Source of the DNA: Planctomycetota bacterium | GTDB lineage: Bacteria > Planctomycetota > PLA2 > JAEUHO01 | Length of the DNA stretch: 64,000 nucleotides | Direction of reading: 5' to 3' | Assembly: GCA_020851795.1 (NCBI GenBank) | Contig: JADZCA010000006.1 | Span: 1-64,000 of the forward strand | Shown: in pieces, positions 1-8,361 of the stretch | Layout of the letters: each line of letters opens with the position of its first letter | How positions within the stretch are numbered: position 1 is the first letter of the stretch | Translations under genes and position numbers: made by a program | Notes under the pieces: model-generated | What the model saw: the letters and a program-made list of their open reading frames with translations, nothing else | What the model was told of the DNA's origin: nothing | Database searches by the model: none

Positions 1-1
1 C

Positions 2-122
2 CGCGCGCAGTTCGGCTCCGCAGCAGCGACCGTCGTCGATCGGAACACGCGTCGGGCCGGGGGCTACGCGGGACGTCGTTCGGAACAACCCGGCTCGCTC
101 CGCCGTGCGCGCGGCAGAGGCG
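2..122. repeat. Degenerate copy of the intergenic repeat found at 7890-8325
   Basis: Positions 2-20 (CGCGCGCAGTTCGGCTCCG) closely match the start of the repeat units at 7890 and 7998. The blocks CGGAACAACC (about 81-90) and CGCCGTGCGCGCG (about 110-122) recur in the unit at 7998-8114 in the same order. The copy is diverged between these blocks. It may continue beyond the left window edge. Confidence 0.45.
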
Positions 123-543
123 CGCGTCGAGCGCGTGCCACCGACCGAAACGCGCCCCGGTCGAGCGTCGCCCCCGACCCGTTCGTCAGCGGCGAAGCCC
201 GTCTCGAGGAGGGGACGATGGACGAGCGGCCCGTCACGGTGTAGGATGATCCCGCCGTTCCCGCAGGAGCCCCGCGCGTCCTTTCGCGCCGAGGTTGGCT
301 TCGTCGTCGAGGAATGGGATGCGCCGACCCAACGGGTCCCGATCGCCGCGATGCGACGCGCTCGCCCGCGAGTCCGGCGTCGCCGCCACGACACGTGGGC
401 GCCCCGCACGCGTCTCGGTGACCCACCCGGTTTCCGGTCGCTCCAGCGTCCGTCGGCCGAGCCCCCCGGGAACGGTGGGCGGAGTGGAGCGTTTTCTCCA
501 GGCCGCCGCGGCGTCGAGTACGGTCGCAATAGGGAGGGCTTCG
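123..543. other. Intergenic region, no gene recognised
   Basis: All frames are open for long stretches here only because of the very high G+C content. None has a recognisable domain or a consistent start with a ribosome binding site. The stretch probably separates an unseen upstream gene from the TPR operon promoter at 544. Confidence 0.5.
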
Positions 544-572
544 TTGACCCCCCGGGACTCGCTCGCTAGGAT
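544..572 (+). promoter_or_regulatory. Sigma-70 type promoter of the TPR-ExbB-ExbD operon
   Basis: TTGACC at 544-549, a spacer of exactly 17 nt, and TAGGAT at 567-572. Transcription would start near 579, giving a leader of about 145 nt before the ATG at 723. The same TAGGAT box occurs before several other genes in this window, which supports it as the housekeeping -10 element of this organism. Confidence 0.65.
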
Positions 573-722
573 GCCGCGCCCGCGAGCGCGGGGACTCTGG
601 ATGCCCCCCTCCCGAAGCCTCGCCGACGGCGCCCGCCGCTGCGTCGGATCCCCTCGCTCGCCCGCCTCAGCCCGCCCGCCCCGCGTCCGATCCTCGCTCC
701 CCCGTCTCTCGGAGCCGATGAG

Positions 723-3700
723 ATGACCCCCTCCCGCCGCTCGTCGATCCTGCGTCGCCTCGTGCTGCTCGGCCTCGTCGCCGCCGCCCCGTTCGCGGTG
801 GGCCGGCCGGCCCGCGCCGGGTGGGACGACTTCGAGTTCGTCCAGGCCCTGATCCAGCGCGGCTACATCGAGCAGGCCCGCAAGCTGGTGGACTCGGTCC
901 TCGCCGACGAGAAGCGGCCGAAGACCGAGAAGGACAAGTTCCGCTACGCGCTGGCGCTGCTGGGCAAGGCGGAGGCGGTCAACGCGATCGGGAACGCGTC
1001 CACGCCGTGGTCGGACGCCTCCTCGAAGATGGACGCGGCGATCGCGTCGATCGAGGACTTCATCCAGAAGTACCCCGACGACCCCGCGGCCGACAGCGCT
1101 CGCATGGAGTCGGCGAGCTTCCGCCAGTGGTTCGTGTCCCAGGCGGCGGACCTCGCCGAGGACACGAAGGCGTGCAAGGAGCGCGGGACCACCTCCGACG
1201 CCGTGCTGTCGGACGCGAGCAAGCACGCCGAGTCGGCGGTGAAGACCTACGAGTGGCTCGCCAACAACGCGAAGGACGAGAAGAACACGCGCCCGATCGC
1301 GAAGTACTGGCTCGCGGTCATGAGCTACTACCAGGCGCTCACCTACCCGAAGTGCTCGTCGTCGCAGCGCGACGCGATCGCGAAGGCCAAGCAGAAGCTC
1401 GCCGACTACGCGTACGACAACGACGGCTTCCTCACCGGCGTCTTCGCGCAGGACTTCGAAGGGCTCGCCGCGCAGGCCGACGGCGACTGCCTCGACGGCC
1501 CCGAGAAGTGGAAGGCCTACCGCCTCGCGCTCGAGCGCTTCTCGGCCGCGGCCTCGACGGACGACCAGGGCGACGAGTACCGCAAGGTCATCGCGCTCGG
1601 CTTCTACCACGTGGGCCGCCTCGCCAACCACGTCGCCAAGACGGAAGAGCTCGGCGAAGGCGCCAACCCCGCGGTGTCGGACAAGGAGACGCGCGACCTC
1701 CTCAAGGAGGCCCGCCGCTACCTCCCCGACCTCGAGAAGCGCGCCAAGGCGACGAAGCTCGAGACCGGCCTCCTCGCGATGGTCGAGTGGGGCCTCGTCG
1801 AGTGGCGCCTCGACGCGGCCAACGAGGCCATCCGCATCCTCAAGCGCGCCTCCGAGCTCGGCAGCGAGGGCAGCTTCCCGCGCGTCGTCGCGCGCGCCAA
1901 CGCGGCGCTGGCCAAGGTCGCCACGGGCGGCGGGAGCGGCGGCGACGACGCCGGCGGCGACCCGTCGGTGCTCTTCAAGGTGGCCGAGGACCTGCGCGGG
2001 CGCGGCAAGTTCGTCGAGGCCGTGGGCGCGTACCGCAAGGTCGTCCGCGCGGGCTCGGCCGCGCCGGACACGCTGCGCAAGTACGTCTACCCCGCGTGGT
2101 TCGCGATGGGCCAGTGCTACGACGCGCAGAAGCTCCCGATGGAGGCCGCCGCCTGCTACGACGTCCTCCTCGACGAGGCCCGCGCCGGCCGCGTCACGCC
2201 CGACAAGGCCGACGACACGACGAAGCGCCTCGTGCGCGACTCGATGGAGCGGTGGCGCAAGCTGCTCAACGACCTCGCGGCGCTGACCGGGGACTCGAGC
2301 GACAAGGCCCGCTCGAGCCAGGCGACCGACTACACGATCAAGGAGCTGCCGAAGTGGATCCCGGGCGGCGAGGCCGTGGTCGGCGACCTCGCGTTCCGCC
2401 GCGCCCGCGAGCTCTTCGACGGCGCGGTGAAGGACAAGGAGGACGGCAAGCCCGCCGCCACGTGGCGCAAGGGCTTCGAGGACTCGCTGCCGCTGCTCGC
2501 CGAGACCGGCAAGAACCTGACGTCGCCGTTCCAGGACGCGGCCCTCGACTACGTCGTCCGCGCGCGCTACGAGCTCGGCGACCTCGACGGCGCCATCAAG
2601 TCGGCGGGCGAGGCCCGTGCGTTCTGGGCCTCCGACGCCGCCAAGAAGCGCGCGTCCGACGACCCCAAGGTCGCCGAGAGCCGCGGCATGCGCGTCGCGG
2701 CGGTGGACTACACCGAGGCCGTCGCCCACCACGACGCCAAGCGCGACGCCGACAGCCTCAAGATCCTCGACGGATTCGTCGCCAAGCACGGCCGCGCCGC
2801 GGGCCCCTACCTCGGCCGCGCGATCGGCCTGCGGGTCGAGATCCTCGCCGCCGCCGGCAAGATCGCCGACGCCGAGGCGGCCTTCGGCGAGCTGCTGCGT
2901 GAGGCGCCCGACAGCGCCCGCGTGCCGGCCATCCAGGCCCGCCTCGCCGCGCACTACCAGGCGATCGTCAAGGAGGTCCAGGGTCGCATCGACGCGGTCA
3001 ACCTCGAGATCTCGGGCCCGCCCGACGACCGCAGCAAGGGCGTGCGCACGCAGCTGTTCGAGGCCGAGCGCGCCGAGCAAGGGCTCGTCGCGGTCATCTC
3101 CGACCTCAACCAGCTCATCGCCCGCAACCGCACCTACCTCGGCCAGCCCGACCAGCCGGAGCGCGAGCGCAAGAAGAAGCAGGAGGAGCTCGAGAAGGCC
3201 GAGAAGGACCTCGTCGAGGCCAAGAAGCGCCTCGCCGAGACCCGGGCCCGCGCCGAGGACCTGCGCAAGCGCCTCCCCGAGCTGCTCGCCAAGCGCGCCG
3301 CGCTCGAGGCCGAGCAGGTGCCGTCTCTGCGCAAGATGACCGAGCTGTACAAGCAGCTCGACGACGCGCTCGTCAAGATGGAGGCGGGCGGCGGCAAGAA
3401 GCTGCGCAAGCCCGAGGGCGTCGCCGACCTCGCCTTCAAGTACTTCCGCCTCGCGCGCCAGAATGGCGGGACGGCGTCGGACTGGGAGACGTCGCGCGAC
3501 CTGTTCGAGCAGTATTTCGCGTTCCCCGAGGTGAAGGCCCTCCCCGACTCGGACAAGAACAAGCGCGCCTTCGGCCGCTACGCCGGCGAGGTCTGGTACC
3601 ACTTGGCGGAGACCGGCGCCGACGCCGCGGCGGTCCAGAAGGCCTACCAGAAGGCCCTCGTCTACCTGATGCCGTCGGCCGCCCGCAACCCGGCGAGCGC

Positions 3701-4499
3701 CAAGGTGGTCGCCGGCGTGCTCCGCGGCGAGCTCGCGGTGCTGCCGTTCAAGGACCGCTCGCAGGGGAAGAGCTGGCACATCCCGGTGCGCAAGGTGGAC
3801 TCGGTCGCGGCCTTCCGTGACGCGGTCCGCGACCTCTCCGGCGACGCGCTCCCCCGCTTCACCAACGACGCGACGCAGGTCGAGTACGAGCGTGCGGTCG
3901 CCCAGTTCAAGCAGCTGATGGGCGCCACGGACAAGAAGGACGGGGCGCTGTCCGACGAGGAGCTCGGCCGCACGGTCAAGAGCCTCAAGGACGCCGGCTT
4001 CGACCCGGGCTTCTACTCGGTGCACGGCCTGCCGGACAACGACTTCCTCCTGCAGCTCGGCCGTGCCGCGATCCGCAGCGCGGTCGCGGCCGACGCGTCC
4101 GCGGCGATCGGCGCGGCCCGCGCGGTGCTCGACTGCCCGCCCCGGCCCCTCGACGACTCCGCGGAGTGGTGGGAGGGCAAGACGCTGCAGCTCGAGGTTG
4201 CGGTGACGCTGGCCGAGCGGACCGCCTCGGCCGACGGCGGCGACAGCGCGCTGGCCAAGCGCTACGCCGGCGAGGCGGACACGCTGATGGTGACGACCAA
4301 GCAGACGATGCCCCGCATCGGCGGCGGAGGCCCCGAGGCGAAGGACGTGCTCGCCCGATGGAAGGACCTGCGTCGTCGTCTCGACGCGGTGGCGGGCAAG
4401 CTCGGCATCCCGCTCAAGCCCGTCGACCTCGACGCGCTGCCGCCGGAGCCTGCCGCCGAGCCCGCGCCGGCGCCCGCGCCCGCGATGGACGACAAGTGA
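723..4499 (+). CDS. Large secreted TPR/coiled-coil protein
   Basis: A protein of 1258 residues, first gene of an operon with a second TPR protein, ExbB and two ExbD proteins. A Sec signal peptide is evident: RR near residues 5-12, a hydrophobic core to about 27, and a likely cleavage after ARA near 32. The body is helical with many TPR-like segments, for example FVEAVGAYRKVVRAG near residue 430. A charged coiled coil runs from about 805 to 870, where Glu/Lys/Arg heptads are obvious. The C terminus is a Pro/Ala/Glu tail. No catalytic motif is seen. The ATG at 723 follows GGAG with 8 nt spacing. The likely role is a periplasmic scaffold or outer-membrane-associated partner of the ExbB/ExbD motor, but that rests only on gene order. 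It could equally be a repeat protein of unrelated function. Confidence 0.8.
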   Translation: MTPSRRSSILRRLVLLGLVAAAPFAVGRPARAGWDDFEFVQALIQRGYIEQARKLVDSVLADEKRPKTEKDKFRYALALLGKAEAVNAIGNASTPWSDASSKMDAAIASIEDFIQKYPDDPAADSARMESASFRQWFVSQAADLAEDTKACKERGTTSDAVLSDASKHAESAVKTYEWLANNAKDEKNTRPIAKYWLAVMSYYQALTYPKCSSSQRDAIAKAKQKLADYAYDNDGFLTGVFAQDFEGLAAQADGDCLDGPEKWKAYRLALERFSAAASTDDQGDEYRKVIALGFYHVGRLANHVAKTEELGEGANPAVSDKETRDLLKEARRYLPDLEKRAKATKLETGLLAMVEWGLVEWRLDAANEAIRILKRASELGSEGSFPRVVARANAALAKVATGGGSGGDDAGGDPSVLFKVAEDLRGRGKFVEAVGAYRKVVRAGSAAPDTLRKYVYPAWFAMGQCYDAQKLPMEAAACYDVLLDEARAGRVTPDKADDTTKRLVRDSMERWRKLLNDLAALTGDSSDKARSSQATDYTIKELPKWIPGGEAVVGDLAFRRARELFDGAVKDKEDGKPAATWRKGFEDSLPLLAETGKNLTSPFQDAALDYVVRARYELGDLDGAIKSAGEARAFWASDAAKKRASDDPKVAESRGMRVAAVDYTEAVAHHDAKRDADSLKILDGFVAKHGRAAGPYLGRAIGLRVEILAAAGKIADAEAAFGELLREAPDSARVPAIQARLAAHYQAIVKEVQGRIDAVNLEISGPPDDRSKGVRTQLFEAERAEQGLVAVISDLNQLIARNRTYLGQPDQPERERKKKQEELEKAEKDLVEAKKRLAETRARAEDLRKRLPELLAKRAALEAEQVPSLRKMTELYKQLDDALVKMEAGGGKKLRKPEGVADLAFKYFRLARQNGGTASDWETSRDLFEQYFAFPEVKALPDSDKNKRAFGRYAGEVWYHLAETGADAAAVQKAYQKALVYLMPSAARNPASAKVVAGVLRGELAVLPFKDRSQGKSWHIPVRKVDSVAAFRDAVRDLSGDALPRFTNDATQVEYERAVAQFKQLMGATDKKDGALSDEELGRTVKSLKDAGFDPGFYSVHGLPDNDFLLQLGRAAIRSAVAADASAAIGAARAVLDCPPRPLDDSAEWWEGKTLQLEVAVTLAERTASADGGDSALAKRYAGEADTLMVTTKQTMPRIGGGGPEAKDVLARWKDLRRRLDAVAGKLGIPLKPVDLDALPPEPAAEPAPAPAPAMDDK

Positions 4500-4525
4500 G
4501 CCCGAGAGAGACGAGGAGACCCCCG

Positions 4526-5830
4526 ATGAACTCCGCCCTCCGCCTCGCCCTCGCCTCCGCCGTCGCCGCGACGGCCCTCGCCGCCCGCGCTGCGGCCGAC
4601 GAGATCCGCTACCTCGACGCCGCGACCTGCGCCCCGGTGACCCGGGTCGTGGGCGACGTGGTCGAGGAGAACTGGCTCCAGATCTCGTTCCGAGACAAGG
4701 GCGGCAAGATCGACCGCGTGGACACGCGGCTCGTCCTCGACATCAAGCGGGCCGCCGAGGACGCGCAGGCCGCGGCCTTCCGGGCGGCGCTCGCCGAGCT
4801 GGCGAATGGCGCCTACGCCGAGGCGCGGCAGCGCTTCGGCACCATGGGCGGCGGAGGCCGCACGCAGGACCCCGCCAGCGGCAAGATCGAGTTCAAACCG
4901 TTCCCCGTCGAGCCGGGCAAGGCGAAGTGGTCCACCGCGTACGCGATGTACCACTACGCGCTGGCCTCGTACCTCGAGGGCGCGGCGTCGAAGGACGCCG
5001 AGAAGCTCGCCGACGCGCTCCGCGTCCTCGACGCGAGCTCGGGCGACGAGAAGGGCTTCCTCGAGCGGTACAAGGAAGGCAAGAGCCGCTGGTACGCCGA
5101 CGCGTGGCTGCTCAAGGCCAAGGTCCTCGTCGCGATGGGCGAGCACGACAAGGCCGCGGCCGCCTTCGACGCGCTGTACCAGAAGACGATCACGACGCCG
5201 ATCGGCGTGCGCTTCTCCTACGAGGCCAAGATGGGCCCCGGTCGCATCGCGGAGGCCAAGGGCGACCTCAACGCCGCCGAGGCCGCCTACGAGGCGGGCG
5301 CGTCCGCGATCCAGAGCCTGTTCGAGCAGCCCATGGACCCGTGCAGCAAGCGCGAGCTGGGCCGCTGGTACCACGAGGCGCGCATGCAGAAGGCGCGCGT
5401 GCTCCTCGCCGTCGCCGAGAAGTCGCAGTCGGCGCCGGAGTTCGGGCGGCTGCGCACGTTCCTCCAGCAGGGCACGCCCGACGCGCTCAAGGCGCGCTTC
5501 GCCGGCAAGCCCGCCGAGGTGGTGGACGCGGTGATGGCCGGCGCGCTCTCGCCGACGGTGCAGGCCGTCGCCCAGAACGGCATCGGGCTCGCCTTCCTCG
5601 CCGAGAAGAAGTACGCCGACGCGATCGCGGCCTTCACGGCCGTGCGCGTGAAGTACTTCTCCGTCGCCGACGAGGTGCCGCGCGCGCTGCACTACCTCGT
5701 CAAGGCCGCGGAGGCCGCCGCCGCAGGTGCTGGCAAGCCGGCCGTCAAGGCCCTCTACCAGGCGCAGGCCGACTCGGCCCGCCAGGAGCTCAAGACCACC
5801 TACCCCTCCAGCCCCTGGGCGAAGGTCTGA
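4526..5830 (+). CDS. Secreted TPR-repeat protein
   Basis: A protein of 434 residues beginning 26 nt after the large TPR gene, with a GAGGAG ribosome binding site before the ATG. The first 24 residues form a signal peptide ending ARAAA. A short beta-like segment follows (residues 25-75, with DVVEENWLQISF and VDTRLVLDIKRA). From about 75 the protein consists of TPR-like helical pairs such as ADAWLLKAKVLVAMGEHDKA and QNGIGLAFLAEKKYADAI. A frame open further upstream (from 4166) runs inside the preceding gene and lacks a signal peptide, so the start at 4526 is preferred. It is probably co-transcribed with its neighbours and probably a partner of the large TPR protein. Function not known. Confidence 0.8.
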   Translation: MNSALRLALASAVAATALAARAAADEIRYLDAATCAPVTRVVGDVVEENWLQISFRDKGGKIDRVDTRLVLDIKRAAEDAQAAAFRAALAELANGAYAEARQRFGTMGGGGRTQDPASGKIEFKPFPVEPGKAKWSTAYAMYHYALASYLEGAASKDAEKLADALRVLDASSGDEKGFLERYKEGKSRWYADAWLLKAKVLVAMGEHDKAAAAFDALYQKTITTPIGVRFSYEAKMGPGRIAEAKGDLNAAEAAYEAGASAIQSLFEQPMDPCSKRELGRWYHEARMQKARVLLAVAEKSQSAPEFGRLRTFLQQGTPDALKARFAGKPAEVVDAVMAGALSPTVQAVAQNGIGLAFLAEKKYADAIAAFTAVRVKYFSVADEVPRALHYLVKAAEAAAAGAGKPAVKALYQAQADSARQELKTTYPSSPWAKV

Positions 5831-5859
5831 CCCCCGGGGGGATCCGGGCCACTCGGTCC

Positions 5860-5888
5860 TTCCCTCTCGACCTTTCGATCTGTAAAGT
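5860..5888 (+). promoter_or_regulatory. Possible internal promoter before exbB
   Basis: TTCCCT (5860-5865), 17 nt, then TAAAGT (5883-5888) in a locally AT-rich patch, 45 nt before the exbB ATG. The -10 fits the TANNNT pattern, but the -35 is poor. It may allow exbB-exbD expression apart from the TPR genes. Confidence 0.35.
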
Positions 5889-5933
5889 CCCCGCTTCCGT
5901 CCGTCCAGCCGACGTTTCGTCGAAGGAGCCTCC

Positions 5934-6659
5934 ATGCGCTCGCGCACCCTCGCGCTGCTCTCCGCCCTGTTCCTCGTCACCCTGGTCTGCGTCGCCGGCA
6001 CCGCCTTCGCGGCCGATGCCGCCGACTCGAACCGCATGAACAGCGGCAGCATCACCATGAAGCAGATCCTCGACGACGGCGGCACCGTCGGCTGGATCAT
6101 CATCGTGCTGTCGGTCGCCACGCTCGCGGTCATCATCGAGTGCGGCGTCAGCATCCGCCGCGACAAGCTCTGCCGCCCCGAGCTGATCGACGAGGTCGAG
6201 GCGCTGCTTGAGGAGGACGAGGTGCAGGAGGCGCTCGAGCTCTGCGAGTCCGAGCCGAACTTCTTCACGAACATGGCGGCGGCGGGCCTCGCGCGCGCCA
6301 ACCTCGGCTACGACGAGATGAAGACCGCGGCCGAGAACCGGGGCGGCGTCGAGGTGACGAAGCTCCAGCAGAAGGTCGGCTGGATCCTGTGGCTCTCCAA
6401 CATCGGCCCGCTGCTCGGTCTGTTCGGCACGGTGACCGGCATGATCGCGGCGTTCAACGTCATCAAGGCCCTCGGTGCGGCGGTCACGCCGACCGACCTC
6501 GCCACCGGCATCTCGGCCGCGCTCATCACGACCTTCGACGGCCTCATCGTCTCGATGCCGGCGGTCACCGCCTACCAGTACTTCCGCGACAAGGTCACGA
6601 AGATCGCCATCGACTTCGGCGGCATGGTCGAGGACATGTTCCAGCGGTTCCGCAAGTAG
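5934..6659 (+). CDS. exbB: MotA/TolQ/ExbB proton channel family protein
   Basis: A 241-residue inner membrane protein of the ExbB/TolQ/MotA family, which forms the pentameric ring of ion-driven motors around an ExbD dimer. The N terminus is a signal-peptide-like segment ending AFA near residue 23, followed by a short periplasmic stretch. TM1 is GWIIIVLSVATLAVIIECGV (about 52-71). A cytoplasmic domain comes next, and then the conserved pair of long helices with WLSNIGPLLGLFGTVTGMI (about 152-170) and ATGISAALITTFDGLIVSMP (about 190-209). The GLFGTVTGMI and GISAALITT blocks are family hallmarks. AAGGAG precedes the ATG with good spacing. Two exbD genes follow directly, giving one ExbB and two ExbD subunits. 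Whether it energises a TonB-like, Tol-like or motility system cannot be told from sequence. Confidence 0.92.
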   Translation: MRSRTLALLSALFLVTLVCVAGTAFAADAADSNRMNSGSITMKQILDDGGTVGWIIIVLSVATLAVIIECGVSIRRDKLCRPELIDEVEALLEEDEVQEALELCESEPNFFTNMAAAGLARANLGYDEMKTAAENRGGVEVTKLQQKVGWILWLSNIGPLLGLFGTVTGMIAAFNVIKALGAAVTPTDLATGISAALITTFDGLIVSMPAVTAYQYFRDKVTKIAIDFGGMVEDMFQRFRK

Positions 6660-6677
6660 CCGTCCCCCCCTGCCCGG

Positions 6678-6704
6678 GCCCCGCGCGACCCCGTCGCGCG
6701 GGGC
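6678..6704 (+). terminator. Strong hairpin between exbB and the first exbD
   Basis: A perfect 11-bp stem, GCCCCGCGCGA (6678-6688) pairing with 6694-6704, with a 5-nt loop, 18 nt after the exbB stop. There is no T-run, so it is more likely an attenuator or an mRNA-stabilising hairpin that sets the exbB:exbD ratio than a full terminator. Confidence 0.4.
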
Positions 6705-6734
6705 GGTCCGACCCGACCCCCCGGAGAGTCCGAC

Positions 6735-7247
6735 ATGGCGCTCAAGATCCCGCAGACCGACGAAGGCAAGCTGAACATGACGCCGATGATCGACATCGTG
6801 TTCAACCTCGTCACGTTCTTCATGCTCACGCTCGACATGTCGAAGAAGGAGCTCGCCGCGCTCGACCTGCCCCGTGCCTACCAGGGCGTCGAGGACAAGG
6901 ACCCGTCCACCGACCCGAACGCCAAGCGCGAGGACGCGACGCGGTTCACGATCAACCTGCTGGCGAACGGCAACATCATGTTCAAGGGCATCGAGTACCC
7001 GCTCGCCAGCCCGAACCCGCTCGACCAGCACAACTCGCTCGAGCGCCTCAAGGAGGCGCTCCGCGAGCGCGCCCGCGGCGAGAAGCTGCGCGAGCCCGAC
7101 GGGTCGAGCAAGGTGATGGTGCTCGTGCGCGGCGACCGCACCGCGAAGTGGAAGTACATCCAGTGGATCATGCAGGTCTGCGCCGACCCGAGCATCAAGA
7201 TCTACCGGATCCACTTCGGCGTCGAGCACCCCAAGGAAGAGCACTAA
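6735..7247 (+). CDS. exbD: ExbD/TolR family biopolymer transport protein (first copy)
   Basis: A 170-residue single-pass inner membrane protein. After a short cytoplasmic N terminus it carries LNMTPMIDIVFNLVTFFMLT (about 14-33), where the Asp of MIDIVF is the conserved proton-path residue of the family. The periplasmic domain follows, with VLVRGDRTAKWKYIQWIM near 135-152. It lies 75 nt after exbB, with GGAGAG before the ATG. A second exbD gene starts 27 nt downstream. The two proteins share the TM block but differ strongly in their periplasmic parts, so they probably form a heterodimer or recognise different partners. Confidence 0.92.
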   Translation: MALKIPQTDEGKLNMTPMIDIVFNLVTFFMLTLDMSKKELAALDLPRAYQGVEDKDPSTDPNAKREDATRFTINLLANGNIMFKGIEYPLASPNPLDQHNSLERLKEALRERARGEKLREPDGSSKVMVLVRGDRTAKWKYIQWIMQVCADPSIKIYRIHFGVEHPKEEH

Positions 7248-7274
7248 CCCTCGGTCCCTGAGGGAGGCCCCCCC

Positions 7275-7826
7275 ATGCCGCTCAAGATCGAGAAGCAAGC
7301 CGACTCCGAGCTGAACATGACGCCGATGATCGACATCGTGTTCCAGCTCATCCTCTTCTTCCTCTTCAGCCTGAAGTTCAAGTCGCTCGACTACCGCATC
7401 GAGACCGCGCTCCCGAAGGACCGCGGCATCCAGGCGACGCCGCAGCTGGTCACCCCCATCCCGTCGATCAAGGTCTCGCTGTTCCGCCGCAACGCGGAGG
7501 ACCCGAAGCGGGCGCAGACCCTCATCAAGGTGGGCTCCTCGGAGATCCTGCTCCCCACCTACGAGTGGACGGGCAGCCGCAAGGAAGACCAGACGATGGA
7601 GGACGACCGCGACAAGCGGTTCGCCGGCATCACCGCGAAGATCCGCGATCTCGTCAAGGCCGCGCCGGAGTTCAAGGGCGAGATCGACACGCCGCCGCCC
7701 TCGGGTGGCTCGGTCCCCCACTCCGACGTGATGCGGATCCTCGACTGCTTCCTCGAGGCGGGCGTCAAGGAAGTGAACTTCGTCGGCGCCCCCGCGCCGC
7801 TCCCGAAGTCGCAGATCCCGAAATAG
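7275..7826 (+). CDS. exbD: ExbD/TolR family biopolymer transport protein (second copy)
   Basis: A 183-residue paralogue of the preceding protein. It begins MPLKIEK, whereas the first copy begins MALKIPQ. Its TM block is LNMTPMIDIVFQLILFFLFS (about 13-32), with the proton-path Asp conserved. The periplasmic domain is different: it has an insertion around 100-140 and ends VMRILDCFLEAGVKEVNFVG, which matches the usual ExbD C-terminal helix and strand. A GAGGGAGG ribosome binding site precedes the ATG. It is the last gene of the operon, and a U-tract terminator follows at 7855. Confidence 0.92.
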   Translation: MPLKIEKQADSELNMTPMIDIVFQLILFFLFSLKFKSLDYRIETALPKDRGIQATPQLVTPIPSIKVSLFRRNAEDPKRAQTLIKVGSSEILLPTYEWTGSRKEDQTMEDDRDKRFAGITAKIRDLVKAAPEFKGEIDTPPPSGGSVPHSDVMRILDCFLEAGVKEVNFVGAPAPLPKSQIPK

Positions 7827-7854
7827 GAGCGCCCGAGCTCGGGCCGATCCCGCG

Positions 7855-7886
7855 GCGCCTCGTCCGGAAGGACGCGGCGCTTTTCG
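7855..7886 (+). terminator. Rho-independent terminator after the exbB-exbD operon
   Basis: An 11-bp stem with one mismatch (7855-7865 and 7870-7880) closed by a GGAA tetraloop, followed by TTTTCGTTTC. This is the best U-tract terminator in the window and ends the five-gene operon. Confidence 0.75.
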
Positions 7887-7889
7887 TTT

Positions 7890-8325
7890 CGCGCGCAGTT
7901 CGGCTTCGCCGCGACGGGCGATGACGGTCGCAGGGCCCGTCGGGCACCGGGGACGCGGGGAGAAGATCGCAACGACCCACGCGGCTCGTGGACTCTTCGC
8001 GCGCGGTTCGGCTCCGCCGCGACGGGCGATGACGGTCGCAGGGCGCGTCGGGCACCGGGGGCGTGGGTCGAGGATCGGAACAACCCACGCGGCTCCGCCG
8101 TGCGCGCGAGGACGCGATTCGGCGCGCACCGAGGCGGGCCGCCGCGACGGGCGACGACGGTCGCGCGGCGCGTCGGGCACCGGGGACGCGGGGAGAAGAT
8201 CGCGACGACCCTCGCGGCTCCGCCGTGCGCGCGAGGAGGCGATTCGGCGCGCACCGAGGCGGGCCGCCGCGACGCGCGATGACGGTCGAAGGGCCCGTCG
8301 GGCACCGGGGACGCGGGGACGCCGT
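7890..8325. repeat. Four imperfect tandem repeats of 108-125 bp
   Basis: Units begin at about 7890, 7998, 8115 and 8240. The landmark GTCGGGCACCGGG starts at 7939, 8047, 8172 and 8297, so the spacing is 108, 125 and 125 bp. Units 3 and 4 share the 5-prime block CGATTCGGCGCGCACCGAGG. Most units carry GGGAGAAGATCG or a variant and a CACGCGGCTC-like end. The block fills most of the gap between the exbD terminator and the next gene. A degenerate copy lies at the left edge of the window (2-122), so this is a dispersed family. There is no spacer structure as in CRISPR, and no convincing reading frame. Confidence 0.75.
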
Positions 8326-8349
8326 GACGCAGCGGTGAACGCCGACGCC

Positions 8350-8355
8350 TAGGGT
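8350..8355 (+). promoter_or_regulatory. TAGGGT -10 box for leaderless transcription
   Basis: TAGGGT lies 6 nt before the ATG at 8362. If it is used as a -10 element, transcription would start at or next to the start codon. No good -35 is seen at 17 nt. It belongs to a set of at least seven genes with the same arrangement. Confidence 0.45.
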
Positions 8356-8361
8356 CAGGGG

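Noticed and set aside
234..4025. A 1263-residue open frame on the minus strand opposite the TPR gene
   Set aside because: It is Leu/Ala/Arg/Glu-rich without domains or signal and is antisense to a well-supported gene. At this G+C content antisense frames stay open by codon bias.
7890..8325. CRISPR array
   Set aside because: Units exceed 100 bp, are imperfect, have no constant-length spacers, and no cas genes are near.
7921..8352. A 143-residue plus-strand frame within the tandem repeats
   Set aside because: The frame shifts between repeat units, is Arg/Gly-rich and has no ribosome binding site. It reflects the repeat, not a gene.
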